From Desulfuromonas sp. TF (GTDB lineage: Bacteria > Desulfobacterota > Desulfuromonadia > Desulfuromonadales > ATBO01): DNA of 34,733 nucleotides. The DNA is taken from contig NZ_KI421421.1 in NCBI RefSeq assembly GCF_000472285.1, forward strand, positions 432,197-466,929, in the 5' to 3' direction. The position numbers and the translations under genes were made by a program. Of this stretch, positions 16,024-24,085 are shown one piece after another. Each line of letters opens with the position of its first letter. Within the stretch, counting starts at the first letter, position 1. The notes beneath the pieces are model-generated. The model did no database searches and had not been told where the DNA came from. It saw nothing but the letters and a program-made list of their open reading frames with translations.

Positions 16024-16959
16024 ATGAACGGAAACGACCATCCGATATCCCGAAGGAGCTTCATCGGTTCTCTGACAGCGGTGCTTGCGGCCTTCTGGTT
16101 GGCTCCGCAGGGGCTGCGAGCGGCGGAGAGAAAGCTGATCCGAAAGGCGATTCCGGCCACCGGCGAGACCTTGCCGGTCATCGGGCTGGGCACCTCGCGG
16201 ACCCTGGACGTCGGCGGTGATCGAGCCGCCCTGCCAACCCTTGCCGAGGTCCTGCAGTCCTTCTTCGGCCACGGCGGAGAGCTGATCGATTCCTCGCCCA
16301 TGTACGGCTCGGCGGAACAGGTCATCGGCGAGCTGCTGAACCGCGTCGGGCACGGGGACCGGCTCTTTGCCGCGACCAAGGTCTGGACCGACGGCGAGCA
16401 GGCCGGCATACGGCAGATGGAAGACTCCCGTCGGAAGTGGGGCGTCCGCCGCTTCGACCTGATGCAGATTCACAACCTGCGCGATTGGCAAACCCACATG
16501 AAGACACTCCAGGCCTGGAAAGCCGATGGGAAAATCCGCTATACCGGGATCACCACGTCTCATGGCCGATTTCACCGGGAACTGGAAGAGATCCTGCGCA
16601 ACGAATCGCTGGATTTCGTACAGCTCAGCTACAACATCGAAGACCGCACCGCCGAAGAGCGTCTGCTGCCGCTGGCTGCAGAACGCGGGATGGCGGTCCT
16701 GGTCAACCGCCCCTATCAGCGCGGCGATCTCTTCCGCAAGATCAGGGGCAAAGAGCTGCCAGAGTGGGCAGCCGAATTCGACTGCACGAGCTGGGGCCAG
16801 TTCTTCCTCAAGTTCATCGTTTCCCACCCGGCGGTCACCTGCGTTATTCCCGCCACTTCCAGGGTCGATCATATGGAGGACAACATGGCGGCGGGCTTCG
16901 GCCGTCTGCCGGATGCCGCGACGCGCAGGAAGATGGTCGGCTACTTTGAATCTCTGTAA
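16024..16959 (+). CDS. Tat-exported aldo/keto reductase
   Basis: A 311-residue protein. The N-terminus carries a twin-arginine signal (SRRSFIG, residues 9-15) followed by a hydrophobic core and AAE, so it should be exported folded to the periplasm. The body is an aldo/keto reductase TIM barrel with the catalytic tetrad D89 and Y94 (DSSPMYGSAE), K119 (FAATKVW) and H150 (DLMQIHN). These enzymes reduce aldehydes or ketones with NAD(P)H, which is scarce in the periplasm. That conflict suggests a cofactor loaded in the cytoplasm before export, or a different role. AGGAGG is well placed 7 nt before the ATG. It is 41 nt after the transporter stop and may be in its operon. Confidence 0.88.
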   Translation: MNGNDHPISRRSFIGSLTAVLAAFWLAPQGLRAAERKLIRKAIPATGETLPVIGLGTSRTLDVGGDRAALPTLAEVLQSFFGHGGELIDSSPMYGSAEQVIGELLNRVGHGDRLFAATKVWTDGEQAGIRQMEDSRRKWGVRRFDLMQIHNLRDWQTHMKTLQAWKADGKIRYTGITTSHGRFHRELEEILRNESLDFVQLSYNIEDRTAEERLLPLAAERGMAVLVNRPYQRGDLFRKIRGKELPEWAAEFDCTSWGQFFLKFIVSHPAVTCVIPATSRVDHMEDNMAAGFGRLPDAATRRKMVGYFESL

Positions 16960-17140
16960 AGGAGGTCAGCCGTCCAGGATCGAAAGATTTGCCTCTCATC
17001 TTTCACTAATAGGGGCTTATTTAGCTCCTGCGTTGTGTGTTATGCTGTTCAAGGCCTGAAGCCCCATTTTCGAGTATGCGGCCGAATATTCAAAAAACAG
17101 GATCTGCAACATTCCAGTTGAGGTCAGAGGAGATGTTTTC

Positions 17141-19186
17141 ATGCAGGTAACTGAAATCATGGTTCCTGCCAGGGTTCAGATTCGTCCCTGGGACAATATA
17201 CGCAAGGCCATTGAGTTGCTTAAGCAATCCAAGCTCAATGGAGTGCCTGTCGTCGACCAAGAAGGAAAGCTCGTCGGATTTTTCGGCCGCTCGAATCTTT
17301 TTGACTGCCTGCTCAACGATATAAGCCTCGATACGGCTATAGAGAACTACTACATCCGCGATGTCGTTTATCTTCGCGAAGACAAAACCTATGACAGCCT
17401 GGAAGAACTGTCTCACTGGCTGCATACCTGCATGGTAGGCCAGACTGTCGTCGTGGATATGGACCATGAGCCGATCGGGATATTGACCCAGGCCGCATCC
17501 GTCATCGATCTGCTCGACCGCACCGAGTATTTGTACAAGGAATTGTCGAGCGTCATTGAGAATGTCCCGGCGGGTATCCTGGCTACCAATGAGGCGGGGA
17601 TCATCACCCTGGCCAATCAATATGCTCAGGACATTCTGCAAGAGGTTAAAAAGGGAAAATACATCGGCAATTATTTCAGTGTCCTGAAAGCCGATTTTTC
17701 GCCCGTCACCCGTGGCGACTGGATTGCACCGCGTAAGATTGAACATAAATCCCTGAAGCTTATCGCGACTGCTGTGCCGATCTATCAGAACACCCAGGTC
17801 AAGGGTGTGATTTTTGTCATCCAGGATATGACGGATGTCGAAGGAGTAGCCCATGAGCTCGGAGCCGTCAAGGAGCTCAAATCGACCCTTGAGACGGTTC
17901 TGGATGTCGCTTACGAAGGGGTAGCCGTCCTGGATGAACAGGGGCGGATCACCTTGGCGAATGCAAGCTTTTGCAGGAAAGTCGACAAATCAAGAGATCA
18001 GGTTATTGGACAGAATATCAGTAAATTCATCCCGATAACGGACGAAGAGTTGACTCTGAAAGCCTTGGAAATCAACTCCAAGCCTTGTGTGGTCTCTTCC
18101 ATGCCGTATACGAAACCCGACAACGCCAAAGGATTCGTCATAAAGATATACGAAGACCTCGATCAGCTGTCCGACGTCATGCAGCAGCTGAACAGGCTGA
18201 ATATGCAGCTCGATTATTACAAGGACGAGCTCTACAAGGCCAATGGCACGAGCTACACCTTGAATAACATCGTCGGCAATAATGAAATCATTGCGAGAAT
18301 AAAAGCACAGATCATGCAAGTGGCCCGCGGCAATTCGAACGTGCTGATTTCAGGAGAAAGCGGCACCGGCAAGGAGTTGTTTGCGCATTCGATCCATAAC
18401 GCCTCACTGCGGCGCAAGGAGCCTTTCATAAAAGTCAATTGTTCCGCGATCCCCGCGGAGCTTGCCGAATCAGAGCTGTTCGGCTATGAAGACGGAGCTT
18501 TTACCGGAGCGCGCAGGCAAGGCAAGCCGGGCAAGTTCGAACTGGCGGACGGCGGGACGATTTTCCTCGATGAGATCGGTGACATGCCGCTTCTGCTCCA
18601 GGGCAAGCTCCTTCGGGTCATTCAGGAAAAAGAAGTCGAAAGGGTGGGCGGGGTTAAGACGCGTAAAGTCGACGCCAGAATCATTGCCGCCACCAACAGG
18701 GACTTGAAACGTCTCGTCGGCGAAGGCACGTTCAGAGAGGATCTCTATTTCAGGATCAATGTCATCGAGTTCAAGATCCCCCCGCTGCGGGAGCGCAAAC
18801 AGGACATCCAGGTGCTCGCCGATCATTTCATAAAGAAGTACAACGATCGTTTCACGAAAAGGGTAAAAGGCATTGCCGACGAGGCCGTAGAGGCTTTGGT
18901 TCGATATGATTGGCCCGGCAATATCAGAGAGCTGGAAAACATCATAGAGAGAATGATGAATTACATCGAGAGCGGATGGGTCGATCTCAAGGACGTACCA
19001 GAGGAAATCAGGTCACCGGAGATGGAGTCCACGAAGACGGCACAGAGCCTGGCCCTGGCCGACATCGAACAGGAAGCGATCCGTGCCGCCCTCGACGAGG
19101 CTCGGGGGAACAAGTCCAAGGCGGCAAGGTTGCTGGGGATCAGCAGATCGAAACTCTACGAAAAGCTCTCTACGGATCAGTCCTGA
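17141..19186 (+). CDS. sigma-54-dependent transcriptional activator with CBS pair and two PAS-like domains
   Basis: A 681-residue regulator. Residues 1-125 are two CBS motifs (MQVTEIMVPARV, GVPVVDQEGKLVGFF, PIGILTQ), which often bind adenine nucleotides. Residues ~130-235 and ~250-340 are PAS-like (VIENVPAGILATNEAGIITLAN; VAYEGVAVLDEQGRITLAN). The AAA+ core has Walker A GESGTGKE (405-412), the sigma-54 contact loop GAFTGA (452-457) and Walker B TIFLDEIGD. A Fis-type helix-turn-helix ends it (GNKSKAARLLGISRSKLYEKL). There is no receiver domain, so it is probably not phosphorylated and senses through CBS or PAS. Its base composition is a little lower in G+C than its neighbours. AGGAG lies 8 nt before the ATG. 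The sigma-54 promoter at 19354 lies downstream, before the molybdoenzyme gene. Confidence 0.93.
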   Translation: MQVTEIMVPARVQIRPWDNIRKAIELLKQSKLNGVPVVDQEGKLVGFFGRSNLFDCLLNDISLDTAIENYYIRDVVYLREDKTYDSLEELSHWLHTCMVGQTVVVDMDHEPIGILTQAASVIDLLDRTEYLYKELSSVIENVPAGILATNEAGIITLANQYAQDILQEVKKGKYIGNYFSVLKADFSPVTRGDWIAPRKIEHKSLKLIATAVPIYQNTQVKGVIFVIQDMTDVEGVAHELGAVKELKSTLETVLDVAYEGVAVLDEQGRITLANASFCRKVDKSRDQVIGQNISKFIPITDEELTLKALEINSKPCVVSSMPYTKPDNAKGFVIKIYEDLDQLSDVMQQLNRLNMQLDYYKDELYKANGTSYTLNNIVGNNEIIARIKAQIMQVARGNSNVLISGESGTGKELFAHSIHNASLRRKEPFIKVNCSAIPAELAESELFGYEDGAFTGARRQGKPGKFELADGGTIFLDEIGDMPLLLQGKLLRVIQEKEVERVGGVKTRKVDARIIAATNRDLKRLVGEGTFREDLYFRINVIEFKIPPLRERKQDIQVLADHFIKKYNDRFTKRVKGIADEAVEALVRYDWPGNIRELENIIERMMNYIESGWVDLKDVPEEIRSPEMESTKTAQSLALADIEQEAIRAALDEARGNKSKAARLLGISRSKLYEKLSTDQS

Positions 19187-19312
19187 GGTCCGGAACCGCC
19201 CTCATTTCCGCATCGAACTGTCCGGAAAACAAACACCTGTTTTTTTTCCACACATGCGCCTCCTCCTCTTAAGCGAGAGCCTCCCCGCAGGGGTTCCGAA
19301 CCAATCCGCGAA

Positions 19313-19325
19313 AAATCAATGATTT
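19313..19325. promoter_or_regulatory. possible activator binding palindrome upstream of the -24/-12 promoter
   Basis: AAATCA-A-TGATTT forms 6-bp inverted arms around one base, about 30 bp before the -24/-12 element. Enhancer sites of sigma-54 activators normally lie 70-200 bp upstream, so this one is closer than usual. It is the only clear dyad found in the 354-bp gap (19187-19540) ahead of the promoter. The rest of the gap has a T-run at 19239-19246 and no gene. Confidence 0.25.
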
Positions 19326-19353
19326 CAAGACTCTGACCTCCTGCTCGATCCGC

Positions 19354-19370
19354 TTGGCCCGGTAATTGCT
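19354..19370 (+). promoter_or_regulatory. sigma-54 (-24/-12) promoter for the molybdoenzyme gene
   Basis: TTGGCCCGGTAATTGCT matches the sigma-54 consensus YTGGCACGrNNNTTGCW at every defined position except one (C for A). The invariant GG (19356-19357) and GC (19368-19369) are spaced by exactly 10 nt. Transcription should start near 19381, leaving a leader of about 160 nt before the ATG at 19541. The gene for a sigma-54 activator lies just upstream, which supports the call. Confidence 0.8.
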
Positions 19371-19540
19371 CTCCTTTAGAGGAAACGTCGGCTGATCCCC
19401 GGCCAAAATCGCATTCAGGTACCTCTTTACTGAGAGGGAGCGACAATATCGAAAAACCTTTGATGAACCGATTCAGCGGCCTGCACAGCTTGCTTAAACA
19501 ACACACCTGCTTTTAACCAGCCATCAGAAAGGAACATTTC

Positions 19541-21589
19541 ATGACGACGTCACATCAGGTTCTGACCGATTGCACACTCTGCTATCACAGCTGCGGCACC
19601 AGGGTGACCATCGAAGACGGCAAGGCCGTCAAGGTGGAAGGACTCGAAAACCATCCGATCAACCACGGTGAGCTCTGTCCCAAAGGCGAGGCGGCCCTGA
19701 CCCACATCTACTCGCCCGATCGGATCAAGACGCCGCTGAAGAAGGTCGACGGGAAGTTCGTCCCCATTTCCTGGGATCAGGCGCTCGATGAGATCGCCGC
19801 CAAACTTCTCGACCTGAAGGAGAAGTTCGGCCCCAGCGTTCTGGGGGTGTTCAGCGGCTCCATCGGGGTCGAGAACCTGGAGATGGCTCAGCTGACCCAG
19901 CGATTCAAGGCCGCCTTCGGCTCACCGAACTTTTTTTCCGTGGAGAGCATCTGCTATCGGATGCGCATCCGCACCCGTCAGATCACCTTCGGCAAGTATC
20001 CCACCGAGGAGCTCGATTCCAACCTCTACATCCTCTGGGGGCACAATCCCGATGCGAGCGACTTCCCCCTGAAGCTCGCCATGGAAAAAAATCTCGCCAA
20101 AGGTGCAAAGCTCGTGGTCATCGACCCGCGGCGCATCCCCCTGGCCGACCAGGCCGACATGTACCTGAAGATTCGCCCCGGCACGGACGGCGCCATGGCG
20201 ATGGCGATGCTGCACGTCATCATCAAGGAAGACCTGGTCGACCATGACTTCATCGAGAAGAACACCTTCGGGTACGACAAACTGGTGCCGCACATCGAAC
20301 CCTTCACTCCCGAGTGGGCAGAGGAAATCACCTGGGTGCCCGCCGACAAGATCAGGGAACTGGCGCGCCAGTTCGCAACCACCAAAGGGGCATCCATCTA
20401 CCAGGGAACGTGCACCCAGGACCAGACTGCCGGCGGCACGCAGAACAGCCGCGTCTTTTCCGTACTGCAGATCGTCACCGGCAACATCAACGTGCCCGGT
20501 GGATGGGTCATCAGTCCGCGTCCGCATTTCGGCAATGTGGGGCTCAATGTGGAAGGAGACCCTCTCGGCATGGACAAATACCCGTTGTTCATTGAAGTGT
20601 GGGGGCGCAAGAGTCCTTACGGCGTCATCACCATGGTTCCGGAGGCGATCCCTGACAAGCTGAAGGCATTTTACGTGGTGGGCGGAAATCCCCTGGTCTC
20701 CATGGCCGACTCCAATGCCTTCCGCGAAGCGTTCCGCCGGCTGGACCTGCTGGTGGTGCACGATATGTTCATGACGGAGACCGCCAAGGAAGCTCATTAC
20801 GTGCTGCCGGCCTGTTCCCACCTGGAAAAATGGGGACTGGCGTACACCTACAACGTCTGCCACTGCCTCCCTTACCTGATGCTCCGCAAGAAGTGCATCG
20901 AACCGGTGGGAGAGAGCTGGTCCGAATGGAAGCTGTTTACCGAGTTGGCCAAAAGGCTCGGGCTGGGCGATCAGTTCCCCTGGGAGAGCGAAGAGGATCT
21001 CATCCGTTTCGAACTCGGACCCAGCGGACTGACGTTCGAGCAGCTGCTGGAAGAGAACCCCGAAGGCCTCTATTATGGCGAGAAGAAGTATGAGATCCGG
21101 GACGGCCTCTTCGCGACACCTACCGGGAAGATCGAGATTTACAGCGATGCCATGGAGAAGGTCGGAGCGAATCCCCTTCCGGTGTATATCGAACCGGAAC
21201 GCAGCCCGAGGAAGAGCGACAAGGCCTATCTGGAGAAATACCCGCTCATCCTCTCCACCGGACATCGCAACTACTATTATGTGCACTCGCAGTTCCGGGA
21301 CGTCGATGCTCTGAAGAAGGAAGCCCCGGGGCCGGTGGCCGAAATGGGGCCGGAGACCGGAAAGCGGTACGGCTTGACCACGAATGACGACATCATCATC
21401 GAAACCAACCGGGGCCAGGTCAGGATGAAAGTGGCCCTGGACGAGAGTGTCGCCGAAGGATGTATATTCGTGCCCCACGGATGGTCCGGCGAAGCCAATG
21501 CCAACCTGCTGACCGACACCGACTGCCGGGAATCGATACTCGGTTATCCCGACGTAAAGTCGCTGATGTGTTCGGTACGTAAAGCCTGA
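19541..21589 (+). CDS. single-subunit bis-MGD molybdopterin (Mo/W) oxidoreductase, substrate unknown
   Basis: A 682-residue cytoplasmic member of the DMSO reductase superfamily with no Tat signal. The N-terminal [4Fe-4S] ligands are C11-x2-C14-x3-C18 and C46 (GELCPKG). Superfamily stretches include ISWDQALDEIA, KGAKLVVIDPRR, GTDGAMAMAMLHVI and the C-terminal LSTGHRNYYYVHSQFR and PHGWSGEANANLLTD. The metal-ligand position is probably C138 in SVESICYRMRIR. Formate dehydrogenases usually have Cys/Sec followed by His here; this has Tyr. The acetylene hydratase Asp beside the cluster is Tyr15 here. So it is neither a standard formate dehydrogenase nor a plain acetylene hydratase. No electron-transfer subunit gene is adjacent. 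AAGGA is 8 nt before the ATG. Gene order places it under sigma-54 control. Confidence 0.92.
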   Translation: MTTSHQVLTDCTLCYHSCGTRVTIEDGKAVKVEGLENHPINHGELCPKGEAALTHIYSPDRIKTPLKKVDGKFVPISWDQALDEIAAKLLDLKEKFGPSVLGVFSGSIGVENLEMAQLTQRFKAAFGSPNFFSVESICYRMRIRTRQITFGKYPTEELDSNLYILWGHNPDASDFPLKLAMEKNLAKGAKLVVIDPRRIPLADQADMYLKIRPGTDGAMAMAMLHVIIKEDLVDHDFIEKNTFGYDKLVPHIEPFTPEWAEEITWVPADKIRELARQFATTKGASIYQGTCTQDQTAGGTQNSRVFSVLQIVTGNINVPGGWVISPRPHFGNVGLNVEGDPLGMDKYPLFIEVWGRKSPYGVITMVPEAIPDKLKAFYVVGGNPLVSMADSNAFREAFRRLDLLVVHDMFMTETAKEAHYVLPACSHLEKWGLAYTYNVCHCLPYLMLRKKCIEPVGESWSEWKLFTELAKRLGLGDQFPWESEEDLIRFELGPSGLTFEQLLEENPEGLYYGEKKYEIRDGLFATPTGKIEIYSDAMEKVGANPLPVYIEPERSPRKSDKAYLEKYPLILSTGHRNYYYVHSQFRDVDALKKEAPGPVAEMGPETGKRYGLTTNDDIIIETNRGQVRMKVALDESVAEGCIFVPHGWSGEANANLLTDTDCRESILGYPDVKSLMCSVRKA

Positions 21590-21602
21590 CGGGAAGACCA
21601 TC

Positions 21603-21662
21603 CCCTGCGCGGGCGATGCCGGTCAATTCCCCCAGGGGCTTGACGCCATCGCCCGCACAGGG
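21603..21662 (+). other. long intergenic hairpin between the molybdoenzyme and FdhD-MobA genes
   Basis: CCCTG-C-GCGGGCGATG (21603-21618) pairs with CATCGCCCGC-A-CAGGG (21647-21662), with one mismatch, and an inner GTCAA/TTGAC pairing extends it. No T-tract follows, so it is not a standard terminator. It covers half of the 111-bp gap and could act as an RNA stabiliser or processing site that lowers expression of the accessory gene relative to the enzyme. Confidence 0.6.
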
Positions 21663-21700
21663 CGCGAAATACGGGAAACGCGAGACAGGAGGCAGTCGCC

Positions 21701-23203
21701 ATGCACGGCATCTACAGCTACAGCAAAGACAGCACGGGCCAAGGTCAATTGACGGCGCGGGAGAAAGAGGTGGTGGAAGAGTTCCCCCTCGTTCTGAACG
21801 TGAACGGTCGGGAGATCGCGACCCTCATCGCCTCTCCACACGACCTCCGTTATCTCGCTGTCGGCTTCCTCCGTCTCCAGGGGTTCGTCGAGCGGATGGA
21901 GGATTTCAATCTCCTCTCGGTCTGCAGCGATTTCGGGATGGCGCGGGTCGAGATCAAAGGGGAGCTCCCGGAAAAACTAAAGCCGGTCCTGACCTCCGGT
22001 TGCGGCACGGGGATCGCCTTCACCATTCCCCAGGCGCTGAAAGAAGGACTTTCCGGTGATCCCGGCAGACGTTTTTCGGCCGATGAGATATTCGCCATGA
22101 TGAACGAACTCGGTACGCGCGCCCAGCGCTACCGGAGCCACGGAGGAATGCATTCCGCCGCCGCAGGCGACGGAAGCATCTCTTTCTTCTCCGAAGATCT
22201 GGGGCGCCACAACACCATCGACCGCATTGCCGGCGAGGCTCTCATCAAGGGAATCGATCTGCATGGCATGATGCTGGTCACGTCGGGGCGGATCTCCACG
22301 GAGTTGGTGGCCAAGTCGGCGCTGCTCGGCATGCCGCTGATCGCCTCCCGCACCTCGCCGACCAATATGGCGATCAAGATGGCGGAGACAGCGGGAATCA
22401 CGCTGGTCGGGTACGTCCGGGGCGGCCGCTTCGAAGTCTACACGCACCGCGAGCGGCTGCAGATCGCCGATTCCGCGGAGAAGGTCAAAGGGGTGACCGG
22501 GGTCATCCTGGCCGGCGGCGCCGCCAGCCGGATGGGGAGCAACAAGGCCCTGCTTCCCCAGAACGGGGTCCGGTTCATCGAGGGGATATACCGGACCCTG
22601 GAAGGACTGTTCGAGGAGGTGATCGTCGTCACGAATACGCCGGAGCAGTATGCATTCCTGCCCTGCCGGAAGGTGCCGGATCTCTACCCGGGAAAGGGAG
22701 TGCTGGCGGGAATCCACTCGGGGCTGATGCACAGCGAGACCCCCGCGATATTTACCGTGGCCTGCGACATGCCGAGCCTGAATGCCGCTCTGATAAAGCA
22801 CCTCTGTTCACTTTCGGGCGGCGTGGATCTGGTCATATCCTCTACGGATCGAGGCTTCGAACCGCTCCATGCCCTCTACGGCAAAGGGTGTCTGCCCGCC
22901 CTTGAAGAGCTCCTGCAGAGTGAGGCCAACAGGAGGGTCATCGCCCTCCTGTCGCGCGTGCAGTCCCGGGAAGTCCACCCGGAGGAGATTGCGCCCTTCG
23001 ATCCGGAGTTCAGCTCCTTCGACAACATCAATACGCCGGAAGACTACTTTCGGCTGAGAAACGGGCGGCAAAGAACCGGAAAAGAAGGAGAAGGAGACGA
23101 AAAAGCCGTTCGGTCCCCGTATGCTCCGGGGCTGAGGAGAAGCGAACCCCGCCTGAAAACGACGGAACAAGCAGCGCCTCAACCTAGCATAAAGGAGAGA
23201 TGA
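21701..23203 (+). CDS. fdhD: FdhD-MobA fusion: sulfurtransferase plus molybdopterin guanylyltransferase
   Basis: A 500-residue fusion. Residues 1-~262 are FdhD, which passes sulfur to the bis-MGD cofactor of formate dehydrogenase-like enzymes. Its motif region reads TSGC101GTG, keeping one Cys but not the second Cys of the E. coli CxxC. SEDLGRHNTIDRIAGEAL and TSGRISTELVAKSALLGMP are typical family blocks. Residues ~266-455 are MobA: GVILAGGAASRMGSNKALLP is the nucleotide-binding signature, followed by FTVACDMPSL and EPLHALYGKG. MobA attaches GMP to molybdopterin. The last ~45 residues are charged and look unstructured. Together the fusion couples cofactor building with cofactor sulfuration. 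AGGAGG lies 9 nt before the ATG, and the next gene begins 3 nt after the stop. Confidence 0.92.
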   Translation: MHGIYSYSKDSTGQGQLTAREKEVVEEFPLVLNVNGREIATLIASPHDLRYLAVGFLRLQGFVERMEDFNLLSVCSDFGMARVEIKGELPEKLKPVLTSGCGTGIAFTIPQALKEGLSGDPGRRFSADEIFAMMNELGTRAQRYRSHGGMHSAAAGDGSISFFSEDLGRHNTIDRIAGEALIKGIDLHGMMLVTSGRISTELVAKSALLGMPLIASRTSPTNMAIKMAETAGITLVGYVRGGRFEVYTHRERLQIADSAEKVKGVTGVILAGGAASRMGSNKALLPQNGVRFIEGIYRTLEGLFEEVIVVTNTPEQYAFLPCRKVPDLYPGKGVLAGIHSGLMHSETPAIFTVACDMPSLNAALIKHLCSLSGGVDLVISSTDRGFEPLHALYGKGCLPALEELLQSEANRRVIALLSRVQSREVHPEEIAPFDPEFSSFDNINTPEDYFRLRNGRQRTGKEGEGDEKAVRSPYAPGLRRSEPRLKTTEQAAPQPSIKER

Positions 23204-23206
23204 TCC

Positions 23207-24085
23207 ATGTCCGACCAGGGATTTCACCAATTCAACGGCACCGAGAAGTACGTTGCCTCCCGGGCCCTCCAGGATGTCGTCAACGTTGCCCTGGCGCTGG
23301 AGCGTCCGCTGCTGCTGAAGGGAGAGCCGGGCACGGGAAAGACGCTTCTTGCCTATCATATCGCCGAATCCCTCGGGATGGAACTCATCCTCTGGAACGT
23401 GAAGTCAACCACCAAGGCGAGCAGCGGTCTCTACACCTACGATACGGTGCAGCGTCTGAACGATGCCCGTTTTGGGGACGGCGATGTGCGCGACATCCGG
23501 CGTTATATCAAACTCGGTCCTTTGGGGCGGGCCTTTGCGCGTCCCGAAAGGGTCGTGCTTCTCATCGACGAGGTGGACAAGGCCGATATCGAATTTCCCA
23601 ACGACCTGCTCTTCGAATTGGATGAGATGCGTTTTCACATCCTGGAGACCGACGAATGGGTGGAAAGCGCCCACCGGCCGGTGGTGATCGTTACGTCGAA
23701 CTCGGAGAAGGAACTTCCCGACGCCTTCCTTCGACGATGTGTCTTTCACTATATCGATTTTCCTGACGAAGATCAGATGCGCGCCATCATCGATGTGCAT
23801 TATCCGGGACTCTCCGGAGAGCTTCTCCAGAACGCCCTGAAGGTCTTCTACGGCGTACGCAAGGTTCCCGGATTGCGAAAACGCCCCTCGACTTCGGAAC
23901 TGCTGGATTGGATACGGGCGCTGCTGGCCAGCGGGGCGAAACTGACCGCGGAGGAGACCTCGCCATCCAAGGATGTCCCGTTTCTGGGGACCCTCCTCAA
24001 GATGGAGGGGGACCTCGACTCCCTGTCCCGCCACGCCAAACGCCCCACGGATGTGCGCACGGCAGGACGAAGCTCCGTCCGCTGA
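23207..24085 (+). CDS. MoxR family AAA+ ATPase
   Basis: A 292-residue cytosolic AAA+ protein. Walker A is GEPGTGKT (39-46), Walker B VVLLIDEVDKAD (116-127), and VIVTSNSEKELPDAFLRRC (sensor 1 and arginine-finger region) follows. MoxR proteins work with a VWA-domain partner as chaperone pairs in metalloenzyme activation; CoxD/CoxE in CO dehydrogenase maturation are the best precedent. Its ribosome binding site (AAAGGAG) overlaps the end of the FdhD-MobA gene, and the stop codon overlaps the start of the VWA gene by one base (TGATG), so the three are translationally linked. This placement suggests action on the molybdoenzyme, which is inference. Confidence 0.9.
   Translation: MSDQGFHQFNGTEKYVASRALQDVVNVALALERPLLLKGEPGTGKTLLAYHIAESLGMELILWNVKSTTKASSGLYTYDTVQRLNDARFGDGDVRDIRRYIKLGPLGRAFARPERVVLLIDEVDKADIEFPNDLLFELDEMRFHILETDEWVESAHRPVVIVTSNSEKELPDAFLRRCVFHYIDFPDEDQMRAIIDVHYPGLSGELLQNALKVFYGVRKVPGLRKRPSTSELLDWIRALLASGAKLTAEETSPSKDVPFLGTLLKMEGDLDSLSRHAKRPTDVRTAGRSSVR

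Noticed and set aside
16982-17065. Hairpins between the aldo/keto reductase and the activator
   Set aside because: GAAAGAT/ATCTTTC and GGGGCTT/AAGCCCC pairs exist, but lack a T-tract or have a 40-nt loop.
19187-19246. Terminator after the activator gene
   Set aside because: T8 at 19239-19246, but no stable stem precedes it.
19541-21589. Acetylene hydratase assignment
   Set aside because: The gene organisation is similar, but the catalytic Asp near the cluster is Tyr15.
19922-21601. 559-aa antisense frame over the molybdoenzyme
   Set aside because: Shadow of a well-supported gene.
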